Source: DASRHT01 sp035293765
Lineage (GTDB): Bacteria; Chloroflexota; Ktedonobacteria; Ktedonobacterales; Ktedonobacteraceae
Length of the DNA stretch: 64,000 nt
NCBI GenBank assembly: GCA_035293765.1
Contig: DATGMF010000036.1
Coordinates: forward strand, 1-64,000
Reading direction: 5' to 3'
Part shown: in pieces, positions 63,679 through 64,000 of the stretch
Layout: the number at the start of each line of letters is the position of its first letter
Position numbering within the stretch: the stretch's first letter is position 1
The notes under the pieces: model-generated
Told to the model about the DNA's origin: nothing
What the model saw: only the letters and a program-made list of their open reading frames with translations
Database searches by the model: none
Translations under genes and position numbers: made by a program

Positions 63679-64000
63679 GCCAATCCCTCCTCTACAAGCA
63701 GTTCTTCGGTCAAGCGCAAAAGCTCTGCCCGTTCCGCCTCACTGCGATTAGCCAGGGCGGTCTGCAAGTAGTGTCGCACAGTGCCAGCGACATCGTGTGT
63801 CTGTTGAAATGTTAGGCTCGCCTCAGTAACTACCCCGTTGCGAGTATCTTTCAACACCCGATCATACCAGCGCGGGAATATAGCCTCTATCTCTCGGCAA
63901 TAGCGTTCGCGATCCTGGATGGCAGAATCCCAGTGAAGAATATAACGTACTAATGCCTGTTCGGCATCAGGATACTGTTCGGCCAGTTGAGGAATCTGCC
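63675..64000 (-). CDS. sbcD: Exonuclease SbcD (Mre11-like), C-terminal part only
   Basis: The frame is open from the window edge to a TGA at 63675-63677 and gives about 108 residues, including YREIEAIFPRWYD-like text (here YCREIEAIFPRWYDR), TFQQTHDVAGTVRHYLQTAL and a helical end (ELLRLTEELL). This is the capping and C-terminal region of SbcD nucleases. The metallophosphoesterase domain lies outside the window. Its overlap with sbcC makes the assignment firm. Confidence 0.8.
   Translation of the reverse strand, partial: QIPQLAEQYPDAEQALVRYILHWDSAIQDRERYCREIEAIFPRWYDRVLKDTRNGVVTEASLTFQQTHDVAGTVRHYLQTALANRSEAERAELLRLTEELLVEEGLA

Overview
The window looks like a chromosome segment of a spore-forming, filamentous Chloroflexota bacterium (Ktedonobacteria-like). 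That placement is an inference. It rests on the mix of DUF5671 membrane proteins, DUF2690 secreted proteins, ISAs1/ISKra4-type transposases, a ktedonobacterial-style XRE N-terminus, a very large secreted RHS protein and moderate GC. I see no rRNA, tRNA or CRISPR array.

Layout. 0-2 kb: insertion-sequence debris (ISKra4-like tail, an ISAs1 element with intact inverted repeats, a recombinase scrap). 2-43 kb: an island for life without oxygen and for redox or sulfur stress. It holds a DUF5671 membrane protein, a P1B-type ATPase, a sulfane-sulfur module (OsmC, DsrE2-like, TusA-like, SQR-like), a fused remnant of a group 1 [NiFe]-hydrogenase large subunit and its protease, hypA-F-C-C2-D-E, and a convergent complete group 3b [NiFe]-hydrogenase operon. 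It continues with a two-repeat Gmad2-like surface protein, an alpha/beta hydrolase, an acyltransferase, a Lon-like protease, an S2P/M50-CBS protease, murB, an ADP-forming acyl-CoA synthetase fused to GNAT, a kinase of the Rv2004c type, and flavodoxin-PFOR-DHOD. 42.5-45.3 kb: a P-type ATPase remnant, a lipoprotein, an HdeD-like protein, then a graveyard of broken genes (USP, formate-THF ligase, AAC(3)). 45.3-53.4 kb: a secreted RHS protein with flanking small genes. 53.6-53.9 kb: an XRE/IS3 junction scrap. 53.9-64 kb: a complete type I Wadjet system (jetABCD) directly behind sbcD-sbcC, all on the minus strand.

How it fits together. PFOR plus flavodoxin, ADP-forming acyl-CoA synthetase and an NAD(P)-coupled hydrogenase form a plausible route from pyruvate to acetate, ATP and H2. 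The gene content resembles the mycobacterial DosR dormancy regulon. The most striking signal is non-coding. Before nearly every transcription unit between 3.7 and 43.2 kb lies a cluster of TGTGA half-sites, always oriented with the downstream gene and spaced 11 or about 21 bp (often 11-21-11). In six cases a -10-like hexamer begins 20-22 nt after the last half-site. I see no such clusters before murB, the RHS locus or the Wadjet operon. This looks like a direct-repeat operator of a PhoB/OmpR-type regulator defining an anoxia/stress regulon; the regulator itself is not in the window.
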